Part shown: piece by piece, positions 57,001-64,000 of the stretch
Layout of the letters: each line of letters starts with the position of its first letter
How positions within the stretch are numbered: position 1 is the first letter of the stretch
DNA from: Sphingobium sp. AP50
GTDB taxonomy: Bacteria > Pseudomonadota > Alphaproteobacteria > Sphingomonadales > Sphingomonadaceae
Direction of reading: 5' to 3'
Assembly: GCF_900109095.1 (NCBI RefSeq)
Contig: NZ_FNYZ01000004.1
Location: 124,001 to 188,000 of the forward strand
DNA length: 64,000 bases
Translations under genes and position numbers: made by a program
Notes under the pieces: model-generated
Seen by the model: the letters and a program-made list of their open reading frames with translations, nothing else
Told to the model about the DNA's origin: nothing
Database searches by the model: none

Positions 57001-57170
57001 TGCTGTTCGCGACCGGGCCGGGATCGGAAATCCAGAAGCCGCTTGCCATCGTCGTGATCGGCGGATTGCTGAGTTCAACCCTGCTGACCCTCATCCTGCT
57101 GCCCATCCTGTTCGAGCGCTTTGGCGAAAGCGCCCGGGATGCCGCCGCCCTGGAATCCGACCATGACTGA
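54078..57170 (+). CDS. czcA: Heavy-metal efflux RND pump (CzcA/CusA family)
   Basis: Inner-membrane pump of 1030 residues. NLPVDAYPNIAQTQVKVILKAPG near the start and the TM4 motif LVDGAVVVVEN (D401) mark the heavy-metal efflux (HME) branch: one Asp followed by Gly rather than the Asp pair of drug pumps. The TM4 sequence begins AIGML rather than DFG, unlike the classical Zn/Co/Cd class, so the metal is uncertain. Second half starts near residue 530. Its 3' end overlaps the small DUF3240-like gene by eight bases. Confidence 0.88.
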   Translation: MLKSLAAWALSYRLVIVALSLLTAGLGAWAFVNLPVDAYPNIAQTQVKVILKAPGMTPEEVESRVITPIEMEMLGIPGQAILRSSAKYAIADITIDFVDGTDIYWARQQVAERLSGVMADLPEGINGGMAPISTPLSDVFMFTIEGPLSLEEKRTLLDWTIRPALRTVPGVADVNALGGYVRTFEVRPDPIALASAGLTVTDLSEAIERGNRNDGAGRLSQGEESLIVRAVGAIQSEADLQSLVIATRNGRIVRMGDVATVGTGSLTRYGAVTANGKGEAVQGLVIALRGADAGVVVDGIKARVAELDKTLPKGTSIAVFYDRSDLIGRAVGTVEKALIEATVLVIILLIVFLGDWRAAAIVAATLPMSALVTFLMMRGMGLSANLMSLGGLAIAIGMLVDGAVVVVENVVERLNHAKEEGGPPRLNIVFRATSEVVVPVSAGILIIALVFLPLLSLEGLEGKLFAPVALTIIFALAGSLLIALTLVPVLSSLGLKSGHHGEPWIMRKLTPRYRRLLDGAFARKRLVYGCAALGLVLAGLAYGAVGKTFMPSMDEGSVIVQTAKLPTINLDQSVLGDVAVQQSLMKDVPEIQQIIARVGTDEIGLDPMSPNETDSFVVLKPQKQWRGDKQFVVDEIRKSIDRLPGIEPTFTQPIEMRVSEMLTGSRGDLAVKIFGPDLNTLSDLAGQVQKILSKTRGASEVMTVANDHVDYLQLDIDRSAAGRFGMPIDQMQDTLRAQIEGVHAGVVADGQKRVPILIKGDDTIRSDATRFADLPLRTPDGTVARVSDMARVERTQGPVKLDHENGSRYALVQAFVSGRDLVGYVDEAKASVDREIRMPAGYRMVWGGQFENQQRASARLMLVIPAALLLILLVLLLTLRSLRASLLILANIPFAMVGGIVSLWISGEYLSVPASVGFIALLGIAVLNGLVLVAYFRQLRDEGQSMAQAVRLGAERRLRPVLMTASITAFGLVPLLFATGPGSEIQKPLAIVVIGGLLSSTLLTLILLPILFERFGESARDAAALESDHD

Positions 57171-57462
57171 TATATTGCTGACCTTCTACTGCGCCCTGAT
57201 CGATCAGGATGGCATCGCCGATGCCCTGCGCAGCGTCACTCACGCGCCGCTCCACCTGCGCGAAGAGCAGGTACTGGGACGCGATTTTCAGGACGCCCGC
57301 CCCGCTGAACAGGTGCGAGGCGCCCTGCGCCGGGCTGCGATTGACCTGATCGTGGAAACGCAGGAACGGGAGGCGCTTGTGACTGCCGTCGCCAACGCTC
57401 GCCGGGGCCATCCCGTCCGCTGGCACAGCAGCACCATTGGCGCCCGGGGTCGCATCCTGTGA
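57163..57462 (+). CDS. DUF3240-like small protein of the metal efflux operon
   Basis: Protein of 99 residues, starting at ATG 57163 inside the pump gene and ending in a GTGA overlap with the outer-membrane gene. It resembles PII-like/DUF3240 proteins (TDILLTFYCALIDQDGIADALRS ... LIVETQEREALVTAV in layout), which occur within czc-type operons. The ferredoxin-like fold would suit a trimeric cytosolic regulator or metal sensor that docks on the pump. Inserted between pump and channel genes with overlaps at both ends, so it is dosage-matched to the pump. Confidence 0.7.
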   Translation: MTDILLTFYCALIDQDGIADALRSVTHAPLHLREEQVLGRDFQDARPAEQVRGALRRAAIDLIVETQEREALVTAVANARRGHPVRWHSSTIGARGRIL

Positions 57463-58700
57463 TCCGGCATCTTTTCCTGATCGGCGCCGCCACCATGGCC
57501 ACGCCCCTTCTCGCACAGCGCGCGGATCTGCCACCCGAACCGCTTGTTATAGAGGCGCTGGACACCCATCCCGCCGTCGCCGCCGCGCAGGCCCGGGTCC
57601 GATCCGCGCGGGCGGGATCGGACATGCTCCGTCAGGGCAGCCACGAATTCACCTTCCAAGGCACGCTGTCGCGTCGTTCCGTCGAAGCGGAAGGCGATTA
57701 TGCCGAATATGATGTCAACCTCACCCGCCCGATCCGCCTGCCGGGCAAGGCGGCGCTGGATCGCAAGGCTGGCGAGTTAGGTGTCGAGGTCGCGCATAAT
57801 CTGATGGAGGATATCCGGCACCAGACGGCGCTGGCCTTTTCCGACAACTGGCATGACTGGCTGGTCGCCAGCGCCCAGCATCGCACCGACCTCGATTCCG
57901 TGCAGAGCCTGAAGGATGATCTCGCCGCAATCCGCAGGCGGGCGCAATTGCGCGACGCTTCCTTGCTGGAGGTGGACCAGGTGCAATCGGCGCTGGCCAT
58001 GGCCGAAGCGCAGGCCGCGACGTCGCAGGCAGCGCGGGACGAGGCGCGGGTGAAACTCGCCGCCAATTTCCCCGGCCTGCCCCTGCCCGCAGAGGCACCG
58101 GCGCCAGCCGCACCGGCGATGCCCGCCGACAGCCTCGAAATGTTACGCGATCTGGTGATCGAGCGCAGTCATGAAATCCGCGCATCCGAGCGGGAAGCGC
58201 AAAGGCTGGCCACGCTGGCCCGTCGTGCCTCGGCCGATCGTATCGCCGATCCCTCGCTCGGCCTGCGCGTGTTCAGCGAGCGCGGCGGTCTGGAAAAGGG
58301 CGTCGGTCTGGTCGGCTCCATCCCGCTGGGCGGCGGCTATCGCCGCGCCGCCCATGATCAGGCCAGTGCGGAAGCGGGCGCCGCCGATCTGGAACTCGCC
58401 CGCGTCCGTCGCGAAATAGAGGCGACCGCTTCCGCCGACCTTAGCAATGTCAGGGCCCATGACAGCATATGGCGCAGCATGGAAAATGCCGCGTCCAGCG
58501 CCGCCGCCGCCGCCGGAAGGACAAAACGTGGCTATGAACTGGGGCAGGTCGATCTGACCGATATGCTGCTGGCCCGCCGGCAGGCCAATGACGCCCGTCG
58601 GCAGGAAATCGAAGCGCGCGGCAACCTGCTCCGCGCCATATTGAAAATCCAGATCGATGCCCATGCCGTCTGGACCTCGCAGGAGGGGCATGAAGATTGA
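57459..58700 (+). CDS. czcC: Outer-membrane metal efflux channel (CzcC/TolC family)
   Basis: TolC-family protein of 413 residues beginning with GTG in a GTGA overlap. The signal peptide is MIRHLFLIGAATMATPLLAQ; two halves of long Ala/Arg/Glu-rich coiled helices follow (TLSRRSVEAEGDYAEYDVNL; SLGLRVFSERGGLEKGVGLV). It is not a lipoprotein, unlike the channel of the drug pump in this window. Last gene of the efflux operon; the convergent regulator gene stops 13 bases beyond. Confidence 0.85.
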   Translation: MIRHLFLIGAATMATPLLAQRADLPPEPLVIEALDTHPAVAAAQARVRSARAGSDMLRQGSHEFTFQGTLSRRSVEAEGDYAEYDVNLTRPIRLPGKAALDRKAGELGVEVAHNLMEDIRHQTALAFSDNWHDWLVASAQHRTDLDSVQSLKDDLAAIRRRAQLRDASLLEVDQVQSALAMAEAQAATSQAARDEARVKLAANFPGLPLPAEAPAPAAPAMPADSLEMLRDLVIERSHEIRASEREAQRLATLARRASADRIADPSLGLRVFSERGGLEKGVGLVGSIPLGGGYRRAAHDQASAEAGAADLELARVRREIEATASADLSNVRAHDSIWRSMENAASSAAAAAGRTKRGYELGQVDLTDMLLARRQANDARRQEIEARGNLLRAILKIQIDAHAVWTSQEGHED

Positions 58701-58713
58701 ATGGCGCAAAGCG

Positions 58714-60822
58714 TCAAGAAATAGGCAGACCCGGAAAAGCCGCATGCAATCGTGCTAACAGCGGCGCGGGCAACAGGGCTTTGCTCATGCTGCTATCGGG
58801 CAAGGCCGTACTCATCTGTTTAGCCTGCGCAGCACGGCCTCGGCGCGCCACCGCATCGGCAAGGCGAACATCTCTTTTCCACAATGCCTGAAAACGAGGA
58901 TCACGCTGCATCGCGGGCGGGAAAGGCGCACTTCCATAAGGCAGCGATGGCAACCAATAGACCGACATGGCCTGCAACGCACGGCCCAGCAGGTCAATGG
59001 CCCTGTCATATTGTCCCGCACAGGCATATTCGATCGCCAGGATGAAAGTCAGATCATCCCGCGCGCGTCCCCCTATCGTCGCCAGTGCTAGGCCCCCGGC
59101 ATCATAGCGCGCCAGTTCAGCATCCAGAATGACAAGCAACGCCTCCGGTCGGCCAGCCATCGCGGCCAGAGCGGCACGGCACCGTCCGATCGTCCATGCG
59201 GTGGCAGCATCGGTCTGGCCGCCCTTCTCCAAGCGATCGACATAGGCCTGCAACCCTGTGCGATTACCCTGTGCAACCAGCAGATAGTAAATTTCATAAA
59301 GCAGGAAGTAGCTGTTGGGTCGGTTTCCCAGTTCCTGATAATAAAGTTTCATGGCAGCGCCCTCATACCCCGCCATGAACAACAGCCGGGGCAAGGTAAT
59401 CCGATGCCACAAATGCGTGTCGGTCAGTTGCTTGAGCGTCAACCCATGGTCCAGTCCGGCCACCACATCGCCCAAAGTCGCCAGCAAATGCGAATAGGCC
59501 CAATGCGCATCCGCATTGGCGGGGTCGTTGACGATCGCATGACGGAACAGGGTCGCCGCATCGTCCCATCGCCAGCTGAACCGGCGATACAGATCGGCAA
59601 TTCGCACCATCGCCCCGGCATTGGCCGGATCGGTCCGCAAGGCCCGCCGGAGGAGTGGCAATGCCTGATCGACCCGCTGCTGCGTGGTCAGTTTCCGCGC
59701 GGTGATCGCATGGGACCAGCCATTGCGCGTCAGGTCCGCCATGACGATCAGTCCGCCGGGGTTTTCCGGGGCCAGCGCCAGCGACTGTTCGGCAAGGGCC
59801 ACGGCCCGATCCGCTGAATCCTGCGCCGCATCCTGCTGCCCTGCCAGAAACAGATCCCGCACATCATCGCATAACAGCCGCGCTGCCTCGCTTAACCGAT
59901 AGGCTTCGGGATCACCGCGCATAGCGACCGATGTCGGTGGCGTGGACGCTACAGGCAGTCGCAGCACAAGCTGTTCGATCAGGGCAGCAGACAGGTCGCG
60001 TTGCAAATCCGATATCCCGGCCATCGCCGCATCGATCGAACCGGACCAGAGTTGTTGATCGCTGCCTGCATCCGTCAATGTCAGGGATAAGCGCAATCCA
60101 TCCTGCCCTATCCGCGCCACACTTCCATCAACGCGATAATCGGCACCACCCGTTCGATCCTTCTCGTCTTTTCCTGCTGGCCCTGACAGCCTCAGTCCAG
60201 GAACGTGCGCGAGATCGCTGCGCAAGGCATCGCTGGTCGTCCGGCCGATCACCTCCAGCGCATGATCGCGCCCCTCGATCGCCAGCGGGTTGATGATCAG
60301 CAATCGATCTGTAGAGCCCGCGCTAGGCCAGCCGATCCTCGCGCCGACCGCCAGCAGGACAACCCCGCCGGTCGCTATCGCAATGACGCCGCGACGGCTG
60401 ACCTCGGCCATTGGCAGGGATGCAGGCACAGCATCAGGAACAATATCGGTCGAAGGAGCTTCCGCACCCTCGCCTTCCTGCACCGTCAGTCGATAGCCGA
60501 TGCGCGGCAGCGTCTCCATCTGGAAGCTGCCAGCGGCAATGCCTCCGGCCAGAAGGCGCAGATGCGAGATAACGCGGCTGACAGCATCGTTGCTGACGAT
60601 GCGCCCAGCCCAGCAGGATGCGATCAACTCGTCACGGGTGACAATCACCCCTTTAGCACGTGCCAGGGCGACCAGAACCTGCATCATGCGCGGTTCGATG
60701 ACCTGCTCCTGACCCGCAGAATCTCGGATCAGACAATTGGCCGGATCGACCTGCACCATGCCGAGGCGGAACGGGGCAGTCCGGGCCAGCACAACGGCAT
60801 CGCTATTTGCGTTCGGATTCAT
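58714..60822 (-). CDS. CadC-like membrane transcriptional regulator with TPR-type repeats
   Basis: Protein of 702 residues: an OmpR-type winged helix (~18-112, VIEPRMMQVLVALARAKGVIVTRDELI ... LPRIGYRLTV in layout), one transmembrane helix (~144-165, IAIATGGVVLLAVGARIGW), a TolB/adenylate-cyclase-like sensing segment with DYRVDGSVARIGQDGLRLSL, and tetratricopeptide-like helical repeats (DPANAGAMVRIADLYRRFSW; DPANADAHWAYSHLLATLG) to the end. DNA binding by a membrane-anchored protein whose repeats face the periplasm is the CadC/ToxR plan. ATG 60822 is best placed from GGGGG; an ATG six bases upstream is possible. Likely target: the divergent region with direct repeats. Confidence 0.82.
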   Translation of the reverse strand: MNPNANSDAVVLARTAPFRLGMVQVDPANCLIRDSAGQEQVIEPRMMQVLVALARAKGVIVTRDELIASCWAGRIVSNDAVSRVISHLRLLAGGIAAGSFQMETLPRIGYRLTVQEGEGAEAPSTDIVPDAVPASLPMAEVSRRGVIAIATGGVVLLAVGARIGWPSAGSTDRLLIINPLAIEGRDHALEVIGRTTSDALRSDLAHVPGLRLSGPAGKDEKDRTGGADYRVDGSVARIGQDGLRLSLTLTDAGSDQQLWSGSIDAAMAGISDLQRDLSAALIEQLVLRLPVASTPPTSVAMRGDPEAYRLSEAARLLCDDVRDLFLAGQQDAAQDSADRAVALAEQSLALAPENPGGLIVMADLTRNGWSHAITARKLTTQQRVDQALPLLRRALRTDPANAGAMVRIADLYRRFSWRWDDAATLFRHAIVNDPANADAHWAYSHLLATLGDVVAGLDHGLTLKQLTDTHLWHRITLPRLLFMAGYEGAAMKLYYQELGNRPNSYFLLYEIYYLLVAQGNRTGLQAYVDRLEKGGQTDAATAWTIGRCRAALAAMAGRPEALLVILDAELARYDAGGLALATIGGRARDDLTFILAIEYACAGQYDRAIDLLGRALQAMSVYWLPSLPYGSAPFPPAMQRDPRFQALWKRDVRLADAVARRGRAAQAKQMSTALPDSSMSKALLPAPLLARLHAAFPGLPIS

Positions 60823-60936
60823 CACCATATCCCCCAGACCTGTTTGGCCTGTCGGCATGGCCGGATCAAGCCGCTCACAGGGTCCACCCCGTGCGTCAGA
60901 CATGCCGGTGTCGCAGCGACATGCCTTCACGCCTAA

Positions 60937-60989
60937 AGATCGGCAATCCATCGGCGAAAGATCGGCGCCCGCAATCTGGCCAGATCGGC
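60937..60989. promoter_or_regulatory. Three direct repeats AGATCGGC in the divergent promoter region
   Basis: AGATCGGC begins at 60937, 60959 and 60982, spaced 22 and 23 bases, within the 219-base gap between the CadC-like regulator and the divergent membrane-protein gene. Direct repeats at about two helical turns are typical targets of OmpR-type winged-helix regulators, so this may be the regulator's own operator. Confidence 0.4.
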
Positions 60990-61041
60990 CGCTCCGACGG
61001 CACAATCCGCACCACAAATCAACGGTGGGGCTGGCAGGGAT

Positions 61042-61437
61042 ATGGACGGGAAAAAGCCGCGACGGGATGAGCGACTATGGCGGGAGGCCGGGCCTGTTCT
61101 CACGACCTGCGACCATGCCGCGCATCTCGAAGCAATCAACGACAGGCTCTCTAACCTCCTACGACAGGAACGGCAGACCAGTATTGTCCATCTGTCATCG
61201 GGCCCAACCCACGATATCGGCGATCTCGCGAAGCTGGCAGACCAGCCCCGGCTTTCATGGCGTTTCTGGTATGGCGGAATCGCACTGGCGATCTTGCTGG
61301 TCATCGCGGCGATCTGGACGGCGCTCGCTGCCGTTCCGCTTCTCGCCGGCCATGCCCGCCAACTAATGCGGGACAGCGAAGCCGCCCTTGCCCGCGCCAT
61401 TCCGTTCGAGGCCGGCTCACGCCGCTGGAGATCCTGA
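61042..61437 (+). CDS. Small membrane protein of unknown function
   Basis: Protein of 131 residues with a cytosolic, charged N-terminal half (DGKKPRRDERLWREAGPVL; RLSNLLRQERQTS), one strong transmembrane helix (~75-100, WYGGIALAILLVIAAIWTAL) and a short C-terminal tail. No family recognised. It is divergent from the CadC-like regulator and 42 bases upstream of the DUF418 gene, so it may be controlled by that regulator. Confidence 0.5.
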   Translation: MDGKKPRRDERLWREAGPVLTTCDHAAHLEAINDRLSNLLRQERQTSIVHLSSGPTHDIGDLAKLADQPRLSWRFWYGGIALAILLVIAAIWTALAAVPLLAGHARQLMRDSEAALARAIPFEAGSRRWRS

Positions 61438-61479
61438 TTGAGGTCACTCCCTGCCCACCCCCCTTTTTATGGACAGACA

Positions 61480-62826
61480 ATGATGACTGATACTTCCATC
61501 AATCCCGTCAGCCCGACCGCCCGCTTCCAGTCTCTCGACGTCCTGCGCGGCTTTGCGGCTCTGGGCATATTGCTCATGAACATTCCCGCCATGGGCCTGT
61601 CATGGGACCGGCCGCTCCCCCCCTTCCCCGTGCGCCTGAACGCAGACTGGGTCGCGCTTGCCATCCAGGAAGTCAGCGTCGCCGGCGCCATGCGCGGCCT
61701 GTTCACCCTGCTGTTCGGGGCGGGGATGATCGTCATGCTGACCCGGCCCGATCCCGCACGGGAAGAGGCGGCGCAACGCGCCTATTTCGCCCGTTGCTTC
61801 GCACTTATGCTGCTGGGCGTCGCCAATTTCGCGCTGTTCCTGTGGCCGGGCGAGATATTGTTCACCTATGGCGTGGGAGGCCTCATCCTCTTTCTGTTCC
61901 GCAAGGCTGATTTGCGCCTTCTGGGCATGGCGGCTGCGACATCCCTGATCCTGATGCCGATCGGCATAGATCAGGCGCGACAGGAAAGGATGGAGATGCT
62001 GCGTCTCGCCGATGCAGCCACCGCCGCAACACAGGCAGGGAAGAAGCCCAGCAAGGAGCAGGCGGAAGCCCTCAAGACCCGCGACGAGAAGATGAAGGCC
62101 CTGACGTCACCGGAAACGCGCGCCAGGGAGCGAGCGACCCGCACATCCTATCCCGCCCTGCTGGTGTGGAGCATGGAAAAATGGTCGGAAATCAGCTTCA
62201 CCGGTCCCTTCACCCTTGCCTTCCAGTTCGAAACGCTGGGCTTCATGCTGATCGGCATGATCCTGTTCCGGACCGGCGTGCTGACGGGTCGGCGCTCGCG
62301 ACGCTTCTACGCCCTGATGGCCATCGGCGGACTGGTGCCCGGCCTCATCCTGCGCAGCATCGTGCTGATGACTGCATGGCAGGCCGGTTTCGTGCCGACG
62401 GCGCACTCGGCGACACTCCAGCTCTGGCTCTATCAACCCGGTCGCCTGTGCATGACGATCGGCCTGTTGGGGCTGGTGTCCTTCCTGCTGAAGATCGGCG
62501 CGCTGGGGCGTCTGGCCGATATATTGGCGGTCGTGGGCCGTACTGCCCTCACTACCTATATCGGCCAGTCCATCATCACCTCGCTGCTCTTCTATGGCCT
62601 AGGCTTCTATGATCGCTTCGGCTTCGCCCAATTGATGGGCATCGCGGTGCTGATCTGGATCGCCCAATGCACCTTCTCCATGCTATGGCTTCGCCGCTTC
62701 GACATGGGACCGGCCGAATGGCTGCTGCGATCGATCACCTATGGCCGGATGACGCCCATCGGTCGGCGCATCCCGACAGACGACGCCCCGCCAGCATTGA
62801 GCAGTAGCAACAGTTCGATGGCATGA
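61480..62826 (+). CDS. DUF418-family multi-pass membrane protein
   Basis: Membrane protein of 448 residues. RFQSLDVLRGFAALGILLMN at the N-terminus and GPAEWLLRSITYGRMTP near the C-terminus are the marks of the DUF418/YeiB family, which has about ten membrane helices and may carry lipid- or acyl-related functions. A charged Lys/Glu-rich insert lies at ~175-215 between helices. Start at ATG 61480 (GGA 7 bases upstream), with a second ATG immediately after; an upstream TTG at 61438 is unlikely. Function is not established. Confidence 0.8.
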   Translation: MMTDTSINPVSPTARFQSLDVLRGFAALGILLMNIPAMGLSWDRPLPPFPVRLNADWVALAIQEVSVAGAMRGLFTLLFGAGMIVMLTRPDPAREEAAQRAYFARCFALMLLGVANFALFLWPGEILFTYGVGGLILFLFRKADLRLLGMAAATSLILMPIGIDQARQERMEMLRLADAATAATQAGKKPSKEQAEALKTRDEKMKALTSPETRARERATRTSYPALLVWSMEKWSEISFTGPFTLAFQFETLGFMLIGMILFRTGVLTGRRSRRFYALMAIGGLVPGLILRSIVLMTAWQAGFVPTAHSATLQLWLYQPGRLCMTIGLLGLVSFLLKIGALGRLADILAVVGRTALTTYIGQSIITSLLFYGLGFYDRFGFAQLMGIAVLIWIAQCTFSMLWLRRFDMGPAEWLLRSITYGRMTPIGRRIPTDDAPPALSSSNSSMA

Positions 62827-62911
62827 AATTTCTTCAGCGCTCTATTTTTTGCAACGTTCCGTTGAAGTCATTCTATTGGATCGGTAGGGGGAAGGCGCGC
62901 ATAAGGCCGCC

Positions 62912-64000
62912 ATGCAGCGCCCTTCCCTCGCTCCGCTACGGATCGATCCCTTTTTGCTATGGCTCATCGCCACGGTCGCGGGCGCGTCTCTCCTACCTGT
63001 TCGGGGTTCGGCCGCTACCCTGGTCGATATTCTGGCCGATTGCGCCATCGCCCTGCTGTTTTTTCTGCACGGCGCCAAATTGTCGCGGGACGCCATTCGG
63101 CAGGGGGCCGGCAACTGGCGGCTGCACCTGCTGGTCTTTGCCTCCACCTATATCCTGTTTCCGATCGTAGGCGTCACGCTGGCGCTGCTGATGCGGGGGT
63201 GGGTCGATCCCGTGCTGGCATCTGGCCTGCTCTATCTGACCTTGCTGCCTTCGACTGTGCAATCCTCGATCGCCTTCACCGCCATAGCGGGTGGCAATGT
63301 TGCTGCCGCTGTTTGCAGCGCTTCCCTCTCCAACCTGATCGGCATCGTGTTGACACCCTTGTTGGTGGCGCTGGCGCTGCATGTCGATGGCAACGGCGGT
63401 TCGGCGGCGCTCCATTCGATCCAGAGCATCGCGCTGCAATTGCTGCTTCCTTTTGTCGCCGGGCATCTGCTGCGCCCGCTGATCGGCGGCTTCATCGATC
63501 GCAACAAGGGGATATTGGCGCCGGTCGATCGCGGATCGATCCTGCTGGTCGTCTATTCCGCCTTCAGCGCGGCGGTGGTCGGCGGCATCTGGACCCAAGT
63601 GGGCATTAGCGACCTGCTGATCCTGTTGGCGCTCAGTTCGCTCATTCTCACGATCGTCATGAGCGCCAATATCGGCGTGGCGCGCCTGTTCCGCCTGCCG
63701 CGCGAAGATGCGATCGTGCTGCTCTTCTGCGGATCGAAGAAGAGCCTGGTATCGGGCGTGCCGATGGCCGGTGCGCTGTTCCCTGCCGCGCAGGTCGGGC
63801 CGCTGATCCTGCCCCTGATGATCTTCCACCAGTTGCAGCTTTTCCTGTGCGCCGCCCTCGCCATGCGTTTCCGCCGCCAGCAGGAAAACAGCCCTCCGCT
63901 TACCGCCCTGCCCCGCACGGAAGCGGAGATCAGCAGCGCGGCCGCCACCATCGGCCTGCCCATCGATCCCGCCTGCATGCCCGGCATCGTCGCCAATATG
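62912..64000 (+). CDS. SBF-like (bile acid:sodium-type) symporter running into an AtzG/DUF4089-like segment, 3' partial
   Basis: Open frame of 363 codons from ATG 62912 to the window edge with no stop. Residues ~1-325 form a ten-helix SBF-like transporter (DCAIALLFFLHGAKLSRDAI, LTLLPSTVQSSIAFTAIAGG, FCGSKKSLVSGVPMAGALF). After the final helix (FHQLQLFLCAALAMRFRRQQ) comes a linker and then TEAEISSAAATIGLPIDPAC, matching the N-terminus of AtzG/DUF4089 proteins that partner AtzE-type amidases. The last residues shown, MPGIVANM, continue that pattern. Symporter is secure; fusion to AtzG is inferred, because only ~25 residues are visible. An Atz-type amidase gene downstream would support it. Confidence 0.75.
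   Translation, partial: MQRPSLAPLRIDPFLLWLIATVAGASLLPVRGSAATLVDILADCAIALLFFLHGAKLSRDAIRQGAGNWRLHLLVFASTYILFPIVGVTLALLMRGWVDPVLASGLLYLTLLPSTVQSSIAFTAIAGGNVAAAVCSASLSNLIGIVLTPLLVALALHVDGNGGSAALHSIQSIALQLLLPFVAGHLLRPLIGGFIDRNKGILAPVDRGSILLVVYSAFSAAVVGGIWTQVGISDLLILLALSSLILTIVMSANIGVARLFRLPREDAIVLLFCGSKKSLVSGVPMAGALFPAAQVGPLILPLMIFHQLQLFLCAALAMRFRRQQENSPPLTALPRTEAEISSAAATIGLPIDPACMPGIVANM

Overview
The window is about 64 kb of GC-rich, gene-dense DNA from an alphaproteobacterium, most likely a sphingomonad (Sphingobium/Sphingomonas/Novosphingobium type). Reasons: a glutathione S-transferase resembling the lignin beta-etherase LigF, a TonB-dependent receptor beside glycosidases, a fused QuiC-type 3-dehydroshikimate dehydratase, long operons with ATGA/GTGA overlaps, and no IS elements, tRNA or rRNA genes. 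It reads as a chromosomal catabolic region specialised in plant-derived aromatics and sugars, followed by efflux and metal-resistance loci. Family names come from motif recognition by eye; no database search was run.

Layout. (1) 1-5934, plus strand: a LigF-like GST (5' end cut off), a second GST, an acyl-CoA ligase, a lipoprotein PQQ/cytochrome c dehydrogenase and an amidohydrolase, closed by a hairpin shared with the convergent operon. (2) 22101-5972, minus strand: a PLP dehydratase and a LysR regulator, then an 11-gene, 14-kb run: amidohydrolase, FAD hydroxylase, GlcG-like protein, extradiol (VOC) dioxygenase, FAH hydrolase, TonB receptor, esterase, GH1, second esterase, membrane protein, GH106 rhamnosidase. 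A T-N11-A palindrome lies at its head. Together these could import a plant phenolic glycoside, strip its sugars and open the aromatic ring. (3) 22254-29664: a TetR regulator and a tripartite RND drug-efflux operon with two matching operators, a structured 5' leader with a 7-codon ORF, and a small unknown protein. (4) 29905-36159: a 2084-residue RTX-type secreted protein with near-identical 226-residue repeats. (5) 36299-42848: a quinate/shikimate locus (LysR, MFS importer, shikimate/quinate dehydrogenase, OprB-type porin, and a convergent QuiC-like enzyme). (6) 42936-51106: periplasmic trehalase, an MFS/methyltransferase/unknown operon, a secreted amidohydrolase, and a divergent LysR/SDR pair. 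(7) 51229-58700: an OmpR-type two-component system and a czcBA-DUF3240-czcC heavy-metal efflux operon. (8) 58714-64000: a CadC-like membrane regulator with helical repeats, a small membrane protein, a DUF418 protein and, running off the right edge, an SBF-type symporter whose reading frame continues into what looks like an AtzG/DUF4089 domain.

Three LysR genes and the TetR gene each have a palindromic candidate operator beside the operon they probably control, so several circuits here can be tested directly. The least explained items are the 14-kb operon as a unit, the repeats of the RTX protein, the leader of the RND operon, and the symporter-AtzG fusion.
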